From the NCBI RefSeq assembly GCF_001187555.1, contig NZ_LFIJ01000001.1, positions 646,169 to 710,168 of the forward strand: a DNA stretch of 64,000 nucleotides, given 5' to 3'. The translations under genes were made by a program, and so were the position numbers. How positions within the stretch are numbered: the first letter of the stretch is position 1; every line of letters starts with the position of its first letter. This DNA is from Gilvimarinus polysaccharolyticus (lineage in GTDB: Bacteria > Pseudomonadota > Gammaproteobacteria > Pseudomonadales > Cellvibrionaceae). Below, piece after piece: positions 51,839 through 61,387 of the stretch. The notes below the pieces were generated by a model. The model saw nothing but the letters and a program-made list of their open reading frames with translations. It made no database searches and was not told the DNA's origin.

Positions 51839-54179
51839 GAGTGTGGATCTCCTGTGGCGTGACAAGGTGCTGGGCCGCGCGCTCGTGGCGGCCATCGATG
51901 CAGTGCAAAAGTGCTGGTAAAAACAATAAATCGCCCAGTAGTGCTAACGCCATAATGGTGGCGGCAAATAGGCCGGTGTAAATATAGGGGATAAACGAAC
52001 CCAGTAGCATGACACTAAAGCCACTGACCAACACGATTGAGGTAAATATCACCGCGCGGCCGGATTCGTTCATCGCCTGGGTGATGGATTCGTGAGTGCT
52101 GGCGCCGGCACGCTTAGCCTTTAAGTAACGGGTCATCACATGGATGGCATCATCCACGGCAATACCCATCGTCATGGCGCCGACAATCATGGTGCCTAAG
52201 TTGAGCGGTATACCCAACACCACCAGTAACGCGCCGGTCATTAAGATGGGTACGATACTTGGCACCAAGGCAATTAAACCGTATTTAACCGAGCGAAACA
52301 GCGCCACAAAACTCAACCCGATAACCGCTAAGGCAATCATAAATGAGCGCGACATACCCTGGTTGATGTAAGTGTCCTGGGCGTTGTACATCACCAATGA
52401 ACCGGAGGCTTGTACCGATAAATCGGCAAACTGCTGGGCCAGTTGGGTTTCAATCCGATCGAGCAGGGCGCGAGTATCACTGGCCGGTAAGTTAGTAGCC
52501 GGCACCGCTAAACGCAGGTAACGCTCGTAAAAATCTTTGGCGTCTTCTAGATCTTCTTTGGGGCCGGTGTTATCAAACAGTAATAAAAATTGCGCGGCCA
52601 TTTGGCGTGAGCCGGGCAGTACATACCAAGCGTTATCGTCATAGTGCAATGCGCGGTTAATTTGCTTGTGAAAATCCACCAGCGAATTAATTGGCCCTGT
52701 TTCGGGCTGTGCTTCGAGCCACTGTTGCAGCTCATCGACGCGCTGTAAAAAATCGGGCTCGTGGATACCGCCCTCGGCGCCGCTATCAATCATTAAATCG
52801 ATATTTTGCACGCCGCGATAGGTGTTATCAAAATACTCCAGCGCCTGGCGGGTGGGGTTGTCCTGTTTAAAGTAGGTAATAAAGTTGGAGTCGACCGAAA
52901 GCTTTGGAATTAGCATGACACTAACCACCAGCAATACACCGCCAATCAGCAATAGCTCGCGGCGCCTGCGGTAGGTAAAGCTCGGCAGTGCTTGAGTGAT
53001 GCGAGCAATAACGCCGGTGGTAACCGAGCGCTGGGTGCGCGGCGTGAACGCACTGATAAAACTCAGTAGCGCTGGCAGTACGGTAATGGCTATAAAAAAC
53101 AGCATCATCGCGCCAATGGCGCCGAGCCAGGCAAACTGTTTAACCGGCAGTAGCTCGGTAATGCCTAAGGCTAAAAATCCAGCGGCGGTGGTCAGAGCCG
53201 TGTAAAACGCTGGCGACCAAAGGTGAATAATGGCATCGCGGGCAGCCTGTTGCGGTGTTTGGCCGCGAGCTCGGGCGTGGTAAAACTCGACAATCACATG
53301 CACCGAGATACCAATGCCGATAATAATCAGCGCCGGCACCAGTGCCGATTCCACTACCGAATGAGGCCAGTGGGCCAAACCTTGAATGCCGGTAACCAGC
53401 ACAATCGAGGTGCCAATAACCACCCAGGGCAACAGCATACCGGCCCATGAGCGAAAGCTAAAAAACAAAATCACAATCATCACCACCGCCATGGTGGGGT
53501 TAATCCAGCTTTGATCGCGTTTGGTTAACACCTCAAATTGTTCGTTAAACACCGGCTGACCACTGAGCTCAAGCGGGTAGCCTTGGGCGGCAAAGTTCTC
53601 TTGGGCGATAAATTCCCGCAGTGCGGCCATTAGCTCCATCTTGTATTCGTTACTGCCGGCCTGATAGCGCACCCGTGCGACCACGCGGGTGTGGTGCAAA
53701 TCATCGGTTACTAACGAACCCATGGCCATCGGCTCGTTGCGGATAATCTCGCGTGCGGTGTTAAGCGCCGCTGGGGTAAAAGGCGCCTCGATCAGCGGGT
53801 CGGTGGCCATCATCGCGCCGTCCGAGTGGGTGTACTCGTACTGACTTAACGAGCGCACCTGAGTGACTTGCGGCTGCTCTTCTAAAAAGCGTGAGAGTGA
53901 CTCAATAACGGTTAGAGTCTGGGGAGTAAAGACATCACTGTCCGCGCTGGGTGATTTGATGCCGATAGACAGATACTCGATATCGCCAAACAGCTCTAGC
54001 AACTGGTTAAACGCACTGAGGTTAGGGTCGTGCTCGACAAAAAAGCGCTCGTTGGCATTGTCGTAGTACAGGTTTTTCATGGGGATAAACGCCAAAGCGC
54101 TTAACACTAGGGTCATCATAAGCAGCGACACACGGCCGCCAATCACGATGTTGGCCCAGCGAGTAATAAATGTTTTCAC
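51831..54179 (-). CDS. MMPL-type RND transporter
   Basis: 782 residues with two sets of six helices around two large periplasmic loops. RND signs: GIGISVHVIVEFYHARARGQ and GIAVDDAIHVMTRYLKAKRA, each with the pore acid group of the MMPL branch. Moves hydrophobic molecules, e.g. lipids, using proton flow. First gene of an operon with the LolA-like and barrel genes; substrate unknown. Divergent from tmk. Confidence 0.87.
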   Translation of the reverse strand: MKTFITRWANIVIGGRVSLLMMTLVLSALAFIPMKNLYYDNANERFFVEHDPNLSAFNQLLELFGDIEYLSIGIKSPSADSDVFTPQTLTVIESLSRFLEEQPQVTQVRSLSQYEYTHSDGAMMATDPLIEAPFTPAALNTAREIIRNEPMAMGSLVTDDLHHTRVVARVRYQAGSNEYKMELMAALREFIAQENFAAQGYPLELSGQPVFNEQFEVLTKRDQSWINPTMAVVMIVILFFSFRSWAGMLLPWVVIGTSIVLVTGIQGLAHWPHSVVESALVPALIIIGIGISVHVIVEFYHARARGQTPQQAARDAIIHLWSPAFYTALTTAAGFLALGITELLPVKQFAWLGAIGAMMLFFIAITVLPALLSFISAFTPRTQRSVTTGVIARITQALPSFTYRRRRELLLIGGVLLVVSVMLIPKLSVDSNFITYFKQDNPTRQALEYFDNTYRGVQNIDLMIDSGAEGGIHEPDFLQRVDELQQWLEAQPETGPINSLVDFHKQINRALHYDDNAWYVLPGSRQMAAQFLLLFDNTGPKEDLEDAKDFYERYLRLAVPATNLPASDTRALLDRIETQLAQQFADLSVQASGSLVMYNAQDTYINQGMSRSFMIALAVIGLSFVALFRSVKYGLIALVPSIVPILMTGALLVVLGIPLNLGTMIVGAMTMGIAVDDAIHVMTRYLKAKRAGASTHESITQAMNESGRAVIFTSIVLVSGFSVMLLGSFIPYIYTGLFAATIMALALLGDLLFLPALLHCIDGRHERAAQHLVTPQEIHTHD

Positions 54180-54337
54180 CTCGATACCTCCAAATGTATT
54201 CGGGTCTTACTATAAAAGCACAGGGCGCAGCCGAATGCTCAATGGATGTTGATAAAGTGCGTAGTTAACACTGTAAAGTTTACGGTGTAAAGATATTGTT
54301 GTAAAAAAAGTTTGATCCGAGCTCTTGCCGGGTTTGA

Positions 54338-55075
<738 letters not shown>

Positions 55076-55099
55076 GGTAACCGCTAAGGGCGGCCGAGA

Positions 55100-55750
55100 C
55101 TAAAACGGCGCTAGTGATTCAATGCTCAGTGGCGCGGCGGTAATAGGGTGCTCAAAACCAATATACTCGGCGTGTAACAGTAAGCGCGGACTTGCGGCTA
55201 TAACCGCCTCGGGGGCGTAAAGCGTATCGCCTAATATAGGGTGGCCCAGTGCAAGCATATGCACCCGCAATTGGTGTGAGCGACCCGTTACCGGTGTTAG
55301 CGCTACTCGGGTTTGTTGTGTGTTGCTATCACGGGACAACACTTGGTAGTGGGTAAGGGCGGCTTTGCCGTTATCCCAGTCGACCATTTGTCGTGGGCGG
55401 TTGGGCCAGTCGCAAATTAATGGTAGCTCTACCGAGCCCTCATCTTGCTCGACAATGCCCGCCACCACGGCAATGTAACGTTTGCTCACTTGGCGGGTTT
55501 CAAACTGGCGGCCAATGTGGCGCAGCGCTTCGTAGCTTTGCGGCACAATCACGATCCCCGAGGTAGGCTGGTCTAGCCTATGCACAATACGGCTGTTGGG
55601 GTGGCTGGTAAGCAGTCGGTTAATTAAGCAATCTTGTTTTTCTGGGCCGCGCCCGGGCACTGTCAGCAATCCCGAAGGCTTATTGGCGATAATAAAGGCA
55701 CTATCTTCGTACACTAAAGGTACAGATGTCGTAGGTGAGGACGTAGTCAT
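55100..55750 (-). CDS. RluA-family RNA pseudouridine synthase
   Basis: 216 residues, catalytic domain only, no S4 domain. The active-site motif HRLDQPTSGIVI (Asp catalytic), KRYIAVVAG and HQLRVHMLALGHPILGD are present. Isomerises uridine in rRNA or tRNA; the exact site cannot be told. It stands between tmk and holB on the opposite strand, interrupting a usually contiguous tmk-holB pair. Confidence 0.88.
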   Translation of the reverse strand: MTTSSPTTSVPLVYEDSAFIIANKPSGLLTVPGRGPEKQDCLINRLLTSHPNSRIVHRLDQPTSGIVIVPQSYEALRHIGRQFETRQVSKRYIAVVAGIVEQDEGSVELPLICDWPNRPRQMVDWDNGKAALTHYQVLSRDSNTQQTRVALTPVTGRSHQLRVHMLALGHPILGDTLYAPEAVIAASPRLLLHAEYIGFEHPITAAPLSIESLAPF

Positions 55751-55890
55751 AACGATGTGGCCATAGTAAAGCTCGGCAGCGGTTGGGGCCGGCCATTATC
55801 CCAGACATCGCCGTTCACACAAGGGCGATTATCGCCAAATGTGTCGCCGCTTGGTAAGCTGCGCTCTTGCAACTTTGGACGAAACAAGAC

Positions 55891-56892
55891 ATGAGTGATT
55901 TCCCTGCGCTGCCGTACCCTTGGCAACAAGAGTTGTGGCAGGGTTTTATACAACAGTTTAGCGACCGCCACTTACCCCATGCCCTAATGTTGGTAGGCCC
56001 AGAGGGATTGGGCAAACGGCACTTGGCGCGCGCCATGGCGCACTACGCACTGTGCTCGCAGCCGGTGTCTGAATCGGCCTGTGGCAAGTGTAAGTCGTGT
56101 GAGCTAAACCGCGCCGGCACTCACCCTGACTTTTTTCAGTTGGCGCCCGACGAACCGGGTAAGATGATTAAGGTCGATAACGTTAGGGCCTTAACCGAGG
56201 CGCAAAACAAAACAGCGCAACAATCGGGTTATAAAGTTGTTACGTTAATGCCCGCCGAAGCCATGAACAGCAATGCCGCTAACGCCTTGTTAAAAACACT
56301 AGAAGAACCGGCTGCCGATACCTTGCTGATTTTGGTGGCCGATTCGCCCAGCCGTGTCCTGCCGACTATTCGCAGTCGCTGTCAGTTGCGCACCTTACCA
56401 ATTCCGCCTCGCGAGCAAAGCCTGCATTGGTTAACCCCGTTAATGTCGGGCACTGGCCGCGATGCCGCCGAGCTATTAACGCTGGCCCGAGGTGCGCCCC
56501 TAGCGGCGCGCGATTTACTGCAAGGCGATACACTGGATCAGCAGGAGCGTTGGCTGAGTGATTTGTACCAGTTAAGCTTGGGCCAAACCGATACCTTAAC
56601 TGTTGCTGCCGGTTGGCAAAAAGGCGATGGTAAAGCAGCGGTGGCGTGGTTTAGTGGCTGGCTGCACGATTTAGCTTGTTGGCAGGTTGGGGCCGAGCGC
56701 GCGCGCTTTGCCGATCTAGATGCCGAACTAAGTGCGGCCCTTAAAGCGATATCGCCTGCGTTGCTGCATCGCTTTCAAGAAAAGCTACTACACAGCAAAA
56801 AGCTGTTGGCCGGTGGCGCTAACCCCAATGTACATTTATTGCTAGAGGAGCTGTTAATGGATTGGGGGGTACTGTTAAAGGCTCGCCGTTAA
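55891..56892 (+). CDS. holB: DNA polymerase III delta' subunit
   Basis: Clamp-loader subunit. About 333 residues from ATG 55891 (MSDFPALPYPWQQ); the frame is open from 55867. GPEGLGKRHLARAMA (P-loop-like, degenerate as in delta'), zinc module CGKCKSCELNRAGTHPDF, and the SRC-like RSRCQ. The C-terminal helical domain follows. Confidence 0.93.
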   Translation: MSDFPALPYPWQQELWQGFIQQFSDRHLPHALMLVGPEGLGKRHLARAMAHYALCSQPVSESACGKCKSCELNRAGTHPDFFQLAPDEPGKMIKVDNVRALTEAQNKTAQQSGYKVVTLMPAEAMNSNAANALLKTLEEPAADTLLILVADSPSRVLPTIRSRCQLRTLPIPPREQSLHWLTPLMSGTGRDAAELLTLARGAPLAARDLLQGDTLDQQERWLSDLYQLSLGQTDTLTVAAGWQKGDGKAAVAWFSGWLHDLACWQVGAERARFADLDAELSAALKAISPALLHRFQEKLLHSKKLLAGGANPNVHLLLEELLMDWGVLLKARR

Positions 56893-57029
56893 AAACTTTA
56901 TTGGCCTATTGTTACCGGTTTAACAAATGTTGCCAATTTACCGCGCTGTGACCCACAAAAAATCTACCGGCTATGATAATGTTGTGGTTACACCCTTTGC
57001 CTTGTCTGTTGGTTAATGAGTAACCCATT

Positions 57030-58079
57030 ATGATCAAAATCGCCAAACGCTTGCTGCAGCTGTCGCTGTTAGGTTTGTCGTTAAGTGTAATCACCAGCCC
57101 AGCTTTGGCCGCCGAGCCGGCCGCGCCAGACCCCGAGTTTCAGCAGTGGCTAGAAGCGCTGTACGCCGAGGCCCAAGAGCGCGGCATTAGCGAGCAAACC
57201 CTAACCCAAGCGTTTGCCGATATTACCCCGCCGATCAAACGCATTATTAAAACCGATCGCAACCAAGCTGAGGTGGTGCAAACCTATAACAGCTACCTAA
57301 GTGCTCGCTTAACCGATTGGAAGTTTGCCACTGGCCGTAAACTAATGGCCGAAAACACCGAAGTACTAAACCAAGTTGCGCAAAAATACGGTGTACAGCC
57401 GCGCTTTTTAGTGGCTATTTGGGGCATGGAAACCAATTACGGCACTTACCCTATCAAAGAACCCATCTTTAATGTGTTGGCGACTCTTGCCTACGATAAA
57501 CGCCGTGGGCCGTATTTTCGCGCACAGTTTTTAGCCGCCCTCGATATTCTCGACAGCGGCTTTCCCACTTACGAGCAATTTAAAAGCTCGTGGGCCGGCG
57601 CCATGGGGCAATCGCAGTTTATGCCCGAAAGCTACCAGCAGTACGCGGTAGATTTTGACGGCGATGGCAAGCGCGATATCTGGAACACCAAAGCCGATGT
57701 GTTTGCCTCTATCGCCAATTACTTTAAGCCCAGAGGTTGGCGCGATGATCAAACCTGGGGCCGGCCAGTACAGTTACCCAAAGGTGGCGAGCAAAGCTTA
57801 GTCGCCGAGCAAGCCGCTGGTTTAAGCCCCGATGCCGACTGCAAACGTTTTAAAAGTTTAGGGGTGTGGCGCGACTTACGCGATTGGCAAAAATTGGGGG
57901 TGCGCCGTGCCGATGGCTCGGATCTACCCGACGTATCGATTCCCGCAGCGCTGGTGTTGGCCGATAAAGGCGATAACCGTGGTTATATCGTCTACCGTAA
58001 CTTTTGCACCATCATGAGTTTTAACCCGTCGTTTAAGTACGCGTTATCTATTGGTTTACTGTCTGACCAATTAAAATAA
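57030..58079 (+). CDS. mltB: Lytic murein transglycosylase B
   Basis: 349 residues. Signal peptide ending LALAAE, then the MltB fold with WGMETNYG holding the catalytic Glu, AGAMGQSQFMPESY and GDGKRDIWNTKADV. Cleaves peptidoglycan strands to anhydro-muropeptides in the periplasm. No lipobox, so soluble. Inserted between holB and pilZ. Confidence 0.95.
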   Translation: MIKIAKRLLQLSLLGLSLSVITSPALAAEPAAPDPEFQQWLEALYAEAQERGISEQTLTQAFADITPPIKRIIKTDRNQAEVVQTYNSYLSARLTDWKFATGRKLMAENTEVLNQVAQKYGVQPRFLVAIWGMETNYGTYPIKEPIFNVLATLAYDKRRGPYFRAQFLAALDILDSGFPTYEQFKSSWAGAMGQSQFMPESYQQYAVDFDGDGKRDIWNTKADVFASIANYFKPRGWRDDQTWGRPVQLPKGGEQSLVAEQAAGLSPDADCKRFKSLGVWRDLRDWQKLGVRRADGSDLPDVSIPAALVLADKGDNRGYIVYRNFCTIMSFNPSFKYALSIGLLSDQLK

Positions 58080-58286
58080 CGGCCTGCGGCAAGCTTGTGT
58101 GGCACATGCCAAACCACCGGCATTTGCCGCAGCAGGTGGTAAAGTTATACTAAGCCGGTATTAGAGCCGTGCCAGTAGGGCCAACGCTGGACACCGTGCG
58201 GCTTATCTATTACCTTAAAGACATATAAATTATCGTATAAATAGTTAGGGCAGTAGCGTATTGCCCTTATTGATCGGATCGATTCT

Positions 58287-58637
58287 ATGCAAGCACTTGG
58301 CGGCGCCCGCAACGGCATTCTCTCGTTAACCATCAAAGACAAAGCCGTACTTTATGCCGCGTATATGCCCTATGTGTTAAATGGCGGGTTGTTTATCCCC
58401 ACCAATAAGGCTTATAAACTGGGCGATGAAGTCTTTATGTTGCTTAATTTAATGGACGAGCCAGAAAAAATCCCCGTCGCCGGCAAGGTTGTATGGGTAA
58501 CACCTAAAGGCGCGCAGGGTAATCGCGCCGCTGGTATTGGCGTACAGTTTACCGATGAAGACAATACCGCCGTTACTAAAATAGAGAACTACTTGGCCGG
58601 CTCGCTCGAATCTGACCGGCCCACCCATACCATGTAA
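58287..58637 (+). CDS. pilZ: PilZ-domain type IV pilus assembly protein
   Basis: 116 residues. PilZ fold from ARNGILSLTIKDKAVLYAAY to GIGVQF. The c-di-GMP residues RxxxR are missing and DxSxxG is replaced by NGGLF, as in true P. aeruginosa PilZ, which does not bind c-di-GMP and acts in pilus biogenesis with PilB. The usual holB-pilZ-tatD order is kept apart from the inserted mltB. Confidence 0.85.
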   Translation: MQALGGARNGILSLTIKDKAVLYAAYMPYVLNGGLFIPTNKAYKLGDEVFMLLNLMDEPEKIPVAGKVVWVTPKGAQGNRAAGIGVQFTDEDNTAVTKIENYLAGSLESDRPTHTM

Positions 58638-58704
58638 ATAGCGTTGTTCGACCCCGTAACAGCCCAACTACCGCTCAACACTCACAGCCAACAATGGTGA
58701 CAAT

Positions 58705-59496
58705 ATGCTAGTGGACTCCCATTGCCACCTGGATAGAATTAACCTCGACCCCTACGACGGCCAACTGGCACAAGCATTGGCTGCCGCCCACGCGCGCGAC
58801 ATTAAGCAAATGCTGTGTATCAGTATTAGCCTAGATAACGTCGAAAAAATCATCGAAATCGCGCAACAACACCCCTCGGTACTCGCTTCTGTGGGGGTGC
58901 ATCCGTGCGATGTATCGGCCGGCACCGCCAGTCGCGAGCAACTAACCGAATGGGCCGGGCGCGATAAAGTCGTCGCTATTGGCGAGACCGGGCTCGATTA
59001 CTATCACGACACCGACAGCGTAGAAACGCAGCAACAAAGCTTTGCCTTGCATCTAGAAGTAGCGGGCGAGGTGGGCTTACCCGTTGTGGTACACACCCGC
59101 AGTGCGCGCCAAGACACCCTCGATTTAATTAAACGTCACGGCAACCCCGAGCACGCTGGTGTGCTGCACTGCTTTACCGAAAGCTGGGAAATGGCCCAAG
59201 CCGCTATGGAGATGAACTATTACATCTCACTGTCGGGTATTGTCACCTTTAAAAACGCCAAAGAGCTGCAAGAGGTCGCGCGTAAAATGCCTCTCGATCG
59301 CTTGCTGGTCGAAACCGATTCGCCGTACCTAGCGCCAGTGCCGTATCGCGGCAAACCCAACGAGCCACAATACGTGCGCGAAGTGGCCGAGTTTGTCGCC
59401 GACCTTAAAGGCATTAGCTACGCCGAGCTGGCCGAGATTACCACCGAGAATTTTTATTGTTTGTTTAATAGGGCGCAAGCGCACCGGCCGGCTTAA
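58705..59496 (+). CDS. tatD: TatD family metal-dependent hydrolase
   Basis: 263 residues, TIM-barrel amidohydrolase. DSHCHLD metal motif at the N terminus, ETGLDYYHD, HTRSARQD, HCFTESWEMA and TDSPYLAP. Most like E. coli YcfH (TatD homolog beside holB). Probably a 3'-5' exonuclease or deacylase; substrate not certain. Confidence 0.93.
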   Translation: MLVDSHCHLDRINLDPYDGQLAQALAAAHARDIKQMLCISISLDNVEKIIEIAQQHPSVLASVGVHPCDVSAGTASREQLTEWAGRDKVVAIGETGLDYYHDTDSVETQQQSFALHLEVAGEVGLPVVVHTRSARQDTLDLIKRHGNPEHAGVLHCFTESWEMAQAAMEMNYYISLSGIVTFKNAKELQEVARKMPLDRLLVETDSPYLAPVPYRGKPNEPQYVREVAEFVADLKGISYAELAEITTENFYCLFNRAQAHRPA

Positions 59497-59498
59497 GA

Positions 59499-59880
59499 AC
59501 ACCGCTAACGCGGACTTTTTTATAAGCTCGCATCGCCGAGCGTGGCGAGTGACTTTTCTTTGTTTGGCCAAAGCAAAGTAACCAAAAGAAAGGCCACCCC
59601 GGCACCTCAGCCCTAGCGGGTCTCCTCGCTCCAGCCGATTTTAGAGGGCCGCATCGACAGGGCGTCCATGCCCTGACGATGCTTGCGCAAATGTCCTATT
59701 TGCTTACCCCCTAAAATAGGCTTCCGCTCGGCTGGTTGCAGGGGACTTAAAGACGGCACTTTGCCGCGGGTTATTAATGGCGTTGTCAAAAATTCAATGC
59801 TATATCGTCACCTTATGCTGGGCGAAGCAGTGATATAGTGATAATTATATTGGGTTTTCACACAAATCTACGAAGATCCA
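59499..59880 (+). repeat. ~550-bp intergenic repeat, copy R3 (left end missing)
   Basis: Starts two bases after tatD with the terminator-like CCGCtaacGCGG (59502-59513) and a T run, then the shared TCGCCGAGCGTGGCGAGTGA block and CCCCCTAAAATAGGCTT, to a right end CAAATCTACGAAGATCC. Lacks the first ~120 bases of R1/R2. Covers most of the gap between tatD and the dUTPase; no gene. Confidence 0.83.
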
Positions 59881-59916
59881 AAAATACTAAATTTAAAAAC
59901 ATTGAGGAACACACCC

Positions 59917-60546
59917 GTGTCACTGGAAACCATCAAACAACAAACCCGCGCCATGCTGCAATTGCAAGACGATATGAACAGCAAAGTTCACCCCGCGTGG
60001 CGCGAGCAGGGCAACGCTTGGTATCGAGCTATTTGGATCGAATGCGGCGAGCTGATGGACCATTACGGTTGGAAGTGGTGGAAGCACCAAACCCCAGACA
60101 CCGAGCAAGTGGCGCTAGAGCTGATCGATATTTGGCACTTTGGTTTAAGCATCCTGTTAGAAAGTGGTGCCAGTGTTGAAGAAATTGCCGATAAAGTTGC
60201 AAGTGAGCTTGATATCAACACAGATCAAGCGGACTTTCGTTTAGATGTAGAAGCCTTTACCGCTGCCACACTTAATGACCAAGCGTTTCATCTAGAGTTG
60301 TTTGGTTGTTTAATGGCCGGCGTTAATATGAGCTACGCCGAACTTTACCGCCGTTATGTGGGTAAAAACGTGCTTAACTTTTTCCGTCAAGACCACGGTT
60401 ATAAAGATGGCAGTTACCGTAAAATTTGGGCCGATGGCCGGGAAGATAACGAGCACTTGGTTGAGGTGGTTGAGGCTTTAGATTCCTCGGCGGAGGGTTT
60501 TTCTAAGTTGGTTTATAAGGCTTTGGAAGGGCGCTACGCTAAATAG
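59917..60546 (+). CDS. Dimeric dUTP diphosphatase (all-alpha NTP pyrophosphatase)
   Basis: 209 residues from GTG 59917, placed by the TTGAGGAA ribosome site; TTG 59902 is in frame upstream. An all-alpha dUTPase_2 (PF08761) protein, not the common trimeric dUTPase: IWIECGELMDHYGWKWWKH and VALELIDIWHFGLS carry the Mg2+-binding E/D pattern. Hydrolyses dUTP to dUMP. Unusual choice for a gammaproteobacterium, more common in phage, Campylobacter and Trypanosoma-type sequences. Confidence 0.85.
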   Translation: MSLETIKQQTRAMLQLQDDMNSKVHPAWREQGNAWYRAIWIECGELMDHYGWKWWKHQTPDTEQVALELIDIWHFGLSILLESGASVEEIADKVASELDINTDQADFRLDVEAFTAATLNDQAFHLELFGCLMAGVNMSYAELYRRYVGKNVLNFFRQDHGYKDGSYRKIWADGREDNEHLVEVVEALDSSAEGFSKLVYKALEGRYAK

Positions 60547-60553
60547 TTGAGGC

Positions 60554-60634
60554 TGGCTTCGCCAACTTTTTTATAGGCCCGCGTCGCCGGGTGTGGCGAG
60601 TGTCTTTTCTTATTTGGTCAAATCAAAGTAACCA
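60554..60634 (+). repeat. Partial copy R4 of the ~550-bp repeat family
   Basis: A hairpin TGGCttcGCCA then TTTTTT (60554-60572), followed by a degraded TCGCCGGGTGTGGCGAGTGT and AAATCAAAGTAACCA block. Shorter, diverged copy 7 bases after the dUTPase stop. Its stem differs from CCGC/GCGG of the other copies but still pairs. Confidence 0.7.
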
Positions 60635-60681
60635 CTGTTGTGAATCTGAAAGCCCGCAGTCAAACGATTGACGTTCTATCC

Positions 60682-60966
60682 GTTACTCAGGGGAAACCCT
60701 TGAGTAACGTGGGCTAATAAATGTTGGCGAGATAATATATTTCTAAATAATTCAATGGCTTGAGCAGGGCTTGCGCGGTGAGATAAAAAAGATTAGATTA
60801 AGCCCTCAATTAAAGTTAGTCGCACTTTCCCCAGACAAGGAACTGTCAAAACATGTCTAATTCCCTTTTGTTTTCAACAATCTCCATGTCTATCCTCATC
60901 CAATCTCTACCGGGGATAGGGTGCCGGGGCAAAGTGCGACTGAGTCGCATGAATTAGCTGTTATTT
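60682..60966 (+). repeat. Structured ~290-bp repeat heading cassette cluster 2
   Basis: Copy 2 of the repeat at 23783-24077. Hairpin A is CGTTACTCA-GGG...CCC-TTGAGTAACG (60682-60710); GTT in copy 1 has become ACT with a matching change on the other arm. Hairpin B is again GTCGCACTTTCCCC with GGGGcAAAGTGCGAC, inner stem TATCC/GGATA, ending TGAATTAGCTGTTA at 60963. The middle is alignable only in patches (AATATATT, TTCAATGG). It fills most of 60547-60960, after R4. Confidence 0.8.
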
Positions 60967-61363
60967 GCCAGATAAAACGCGGTTGGTAAACTAAGCTTAG
61001 CACAAGATTTTAATAGTGCTGTATATAATAACAGCATAAGTGTGCTAATCAACATTAGGAAAAAATATTGGAAATTGAATTGACAGCCTATTACTCTGTT
61101 TTAGACCTTAAGACTAAGTGCCTGCCGCTGTGCAAGTCCGTGGTTTGCATCAGAGGACAGGCACTTAGTCTTAAGGTAAAGAAAGAGTCATCAATACTCC
61201 TTTCATTCCGCGTTTTCTCCAGTTCCGTTCACGGATTAATGCAGCTTCTTCGTGACCTCAGAAGCGCTTTATTTTCCGTGCCCGCAAATAACAAGGCCAA
61301 GCATTGCGACAACTTTTTCGTTACGGCTTCGCCTTCACAAAAAAGCTGCGCATGTTGGCAGCG
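60960..61363 (+). other. Cassette without a clear gene, with a long palindrome
   Basis: About 400 bases between GTTATTTGC and attC-like site F. It holds a perfect 20-bp inverted repeat: 61105-61124 pairs with 61158-61177, loop 33 bases, arm beginning ACCTTAAGACTAAG. The palindrome looks like another REP-type element. A 99-codon frame over it is most likely chance. It may be a promoter or regulatory cassette. Confidence 0.6.
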
Positions 61364-61369
61364 TTAGGC
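61284..61369 (+). other. attC-like recombination site F
   Basis: R'' GCAAATAAC (61284-61292) is the exact 9-base complement of its cassette start (60960-60968). Inner CCAAGCATTGCG pairs with GCGCATGTTGG leaving two single unpaired bases, the extrahelical-base pattern of attC bottom strands. R' GTTAGGC at 61363-61369. Confidence 0.87.
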
Positions 61370-61387
61370 TCCCCACAAGGATGAATC

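Noticed and set aside
60682-60710. Rho-independent terminator
   Set aside because: The stem is strong, but no T run follows and the stem is shared with the copy at 23783, so a specific element role is more likely.
61068-61367. 99-codon frame in the first cassette of cluster 2
   Set aside because: It crosses the 20-bp palindrome, has no ribosome site, and runs into the attC-like site. Best read as chance.
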